The notes under the pieces were generated by a model. It saw only the letters and a program-made list of their open reading frames with translations. It had not been told where the DNA came from and searched no databases. Positions 14,223 to 14,231 of a DNA stretch of 14,231 bases are shown here, piece after piece. The DNA comes from an uncultured bacterium (GTDB lineage Bacteria; Bacillota; Clostridia; TANB77; CAG-508), in contig CAJMQM010000025.1 of assembly GCA_905215615.1 (NCBI GenBank), forward strand, positions 1 through 14,231, read 5' to 3'. Position numbers and translations under genes: made by a program. Positions within the stretch are counted from its first letter, which is position 1. Each line of letters starts with the position of its first letter.

Positions 14223-14231
14223 TATATGAAC

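Overview
The window is strongly AT-rich. It carries a run of conserved Gram-positive housekeeping genes (mutL, miaA, sepF, divIVA, rsmD, ftsK/spoIIIE) with AGGAGG-type ribosome binding sites and sigma-A-type promoters. Together with a clostridial-style gene order and AAA/TTA/AGA-rich codon use, this points to a low-GC Firmicute of the class Clostridia, possibly an uncultured gut lineage. The species cannot be named from the sequence alone.

Layout. All genes from the left edge to 13693 are on the minus strand, so transcription runs from right to left. Read in that direction: mutL (13693-11396) starts from its own promoter. It is followed by a four-helix membrane protein with an Asn-rich tail (11259-10594), by miaA broken by a one-base insertion (10578-9654), and by a HlyD-like membrane-anchored adaptor (9667-8348) whose start overlaps the end of miaA. 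A new promoter then drives the cell-division pair sepF (8196-7705) and divIVA (7676-7227), which ends at a strong intrinsic terminator. Directly behind that terminator a perfect consensus promoter (TTGACA-N17-TATAAT) starts rsmD (7055-6492), a small coiled-coil 'ATPase-like' protein (6486-6049), ftsK/spoIIIE with a TTG start (5956-3572), an unrecognised 514-residue protein (3482-1938) and a beta-CASP metallo-beta-lactamase-fold protein (1922-264). A hairpin plus T-run separates this group from the first 59 codons of a probable glycoside hydrolase family 15 gene that runs off the left edge.

The right end (13862-14141) is on the plus strand, divergent from mutL. It encodes two tandem microproteins of 37 and 39 residues, each a single membrane helix flanked by Cys/Gly/Asn-rich ends, closed by a long-stemmed terminator. 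A sigma-E-like -10 lies upstream of the first.

Functionally, the window combines DNA repair (MutL), tRNA and 16S rRNA modification (MiaA, RsmD), division-site assembly (SepF, DivIVA) and chromosome translocation (FtsK/SpoIIIE). Most of it is ordinary core genome. The parts worth a second look are the cysteine-rich microprotein pair, the frameshift in miaA, a GC-rich hairpin in front of ftsK, the HlyD-like adaptor with no transporter beside it, and two uncharacterised proteins. No tRNA, rRNA, CRISPR array, insertion sequence or phage gene was seen, and no stretch longer than 300 bases lacks a gene.
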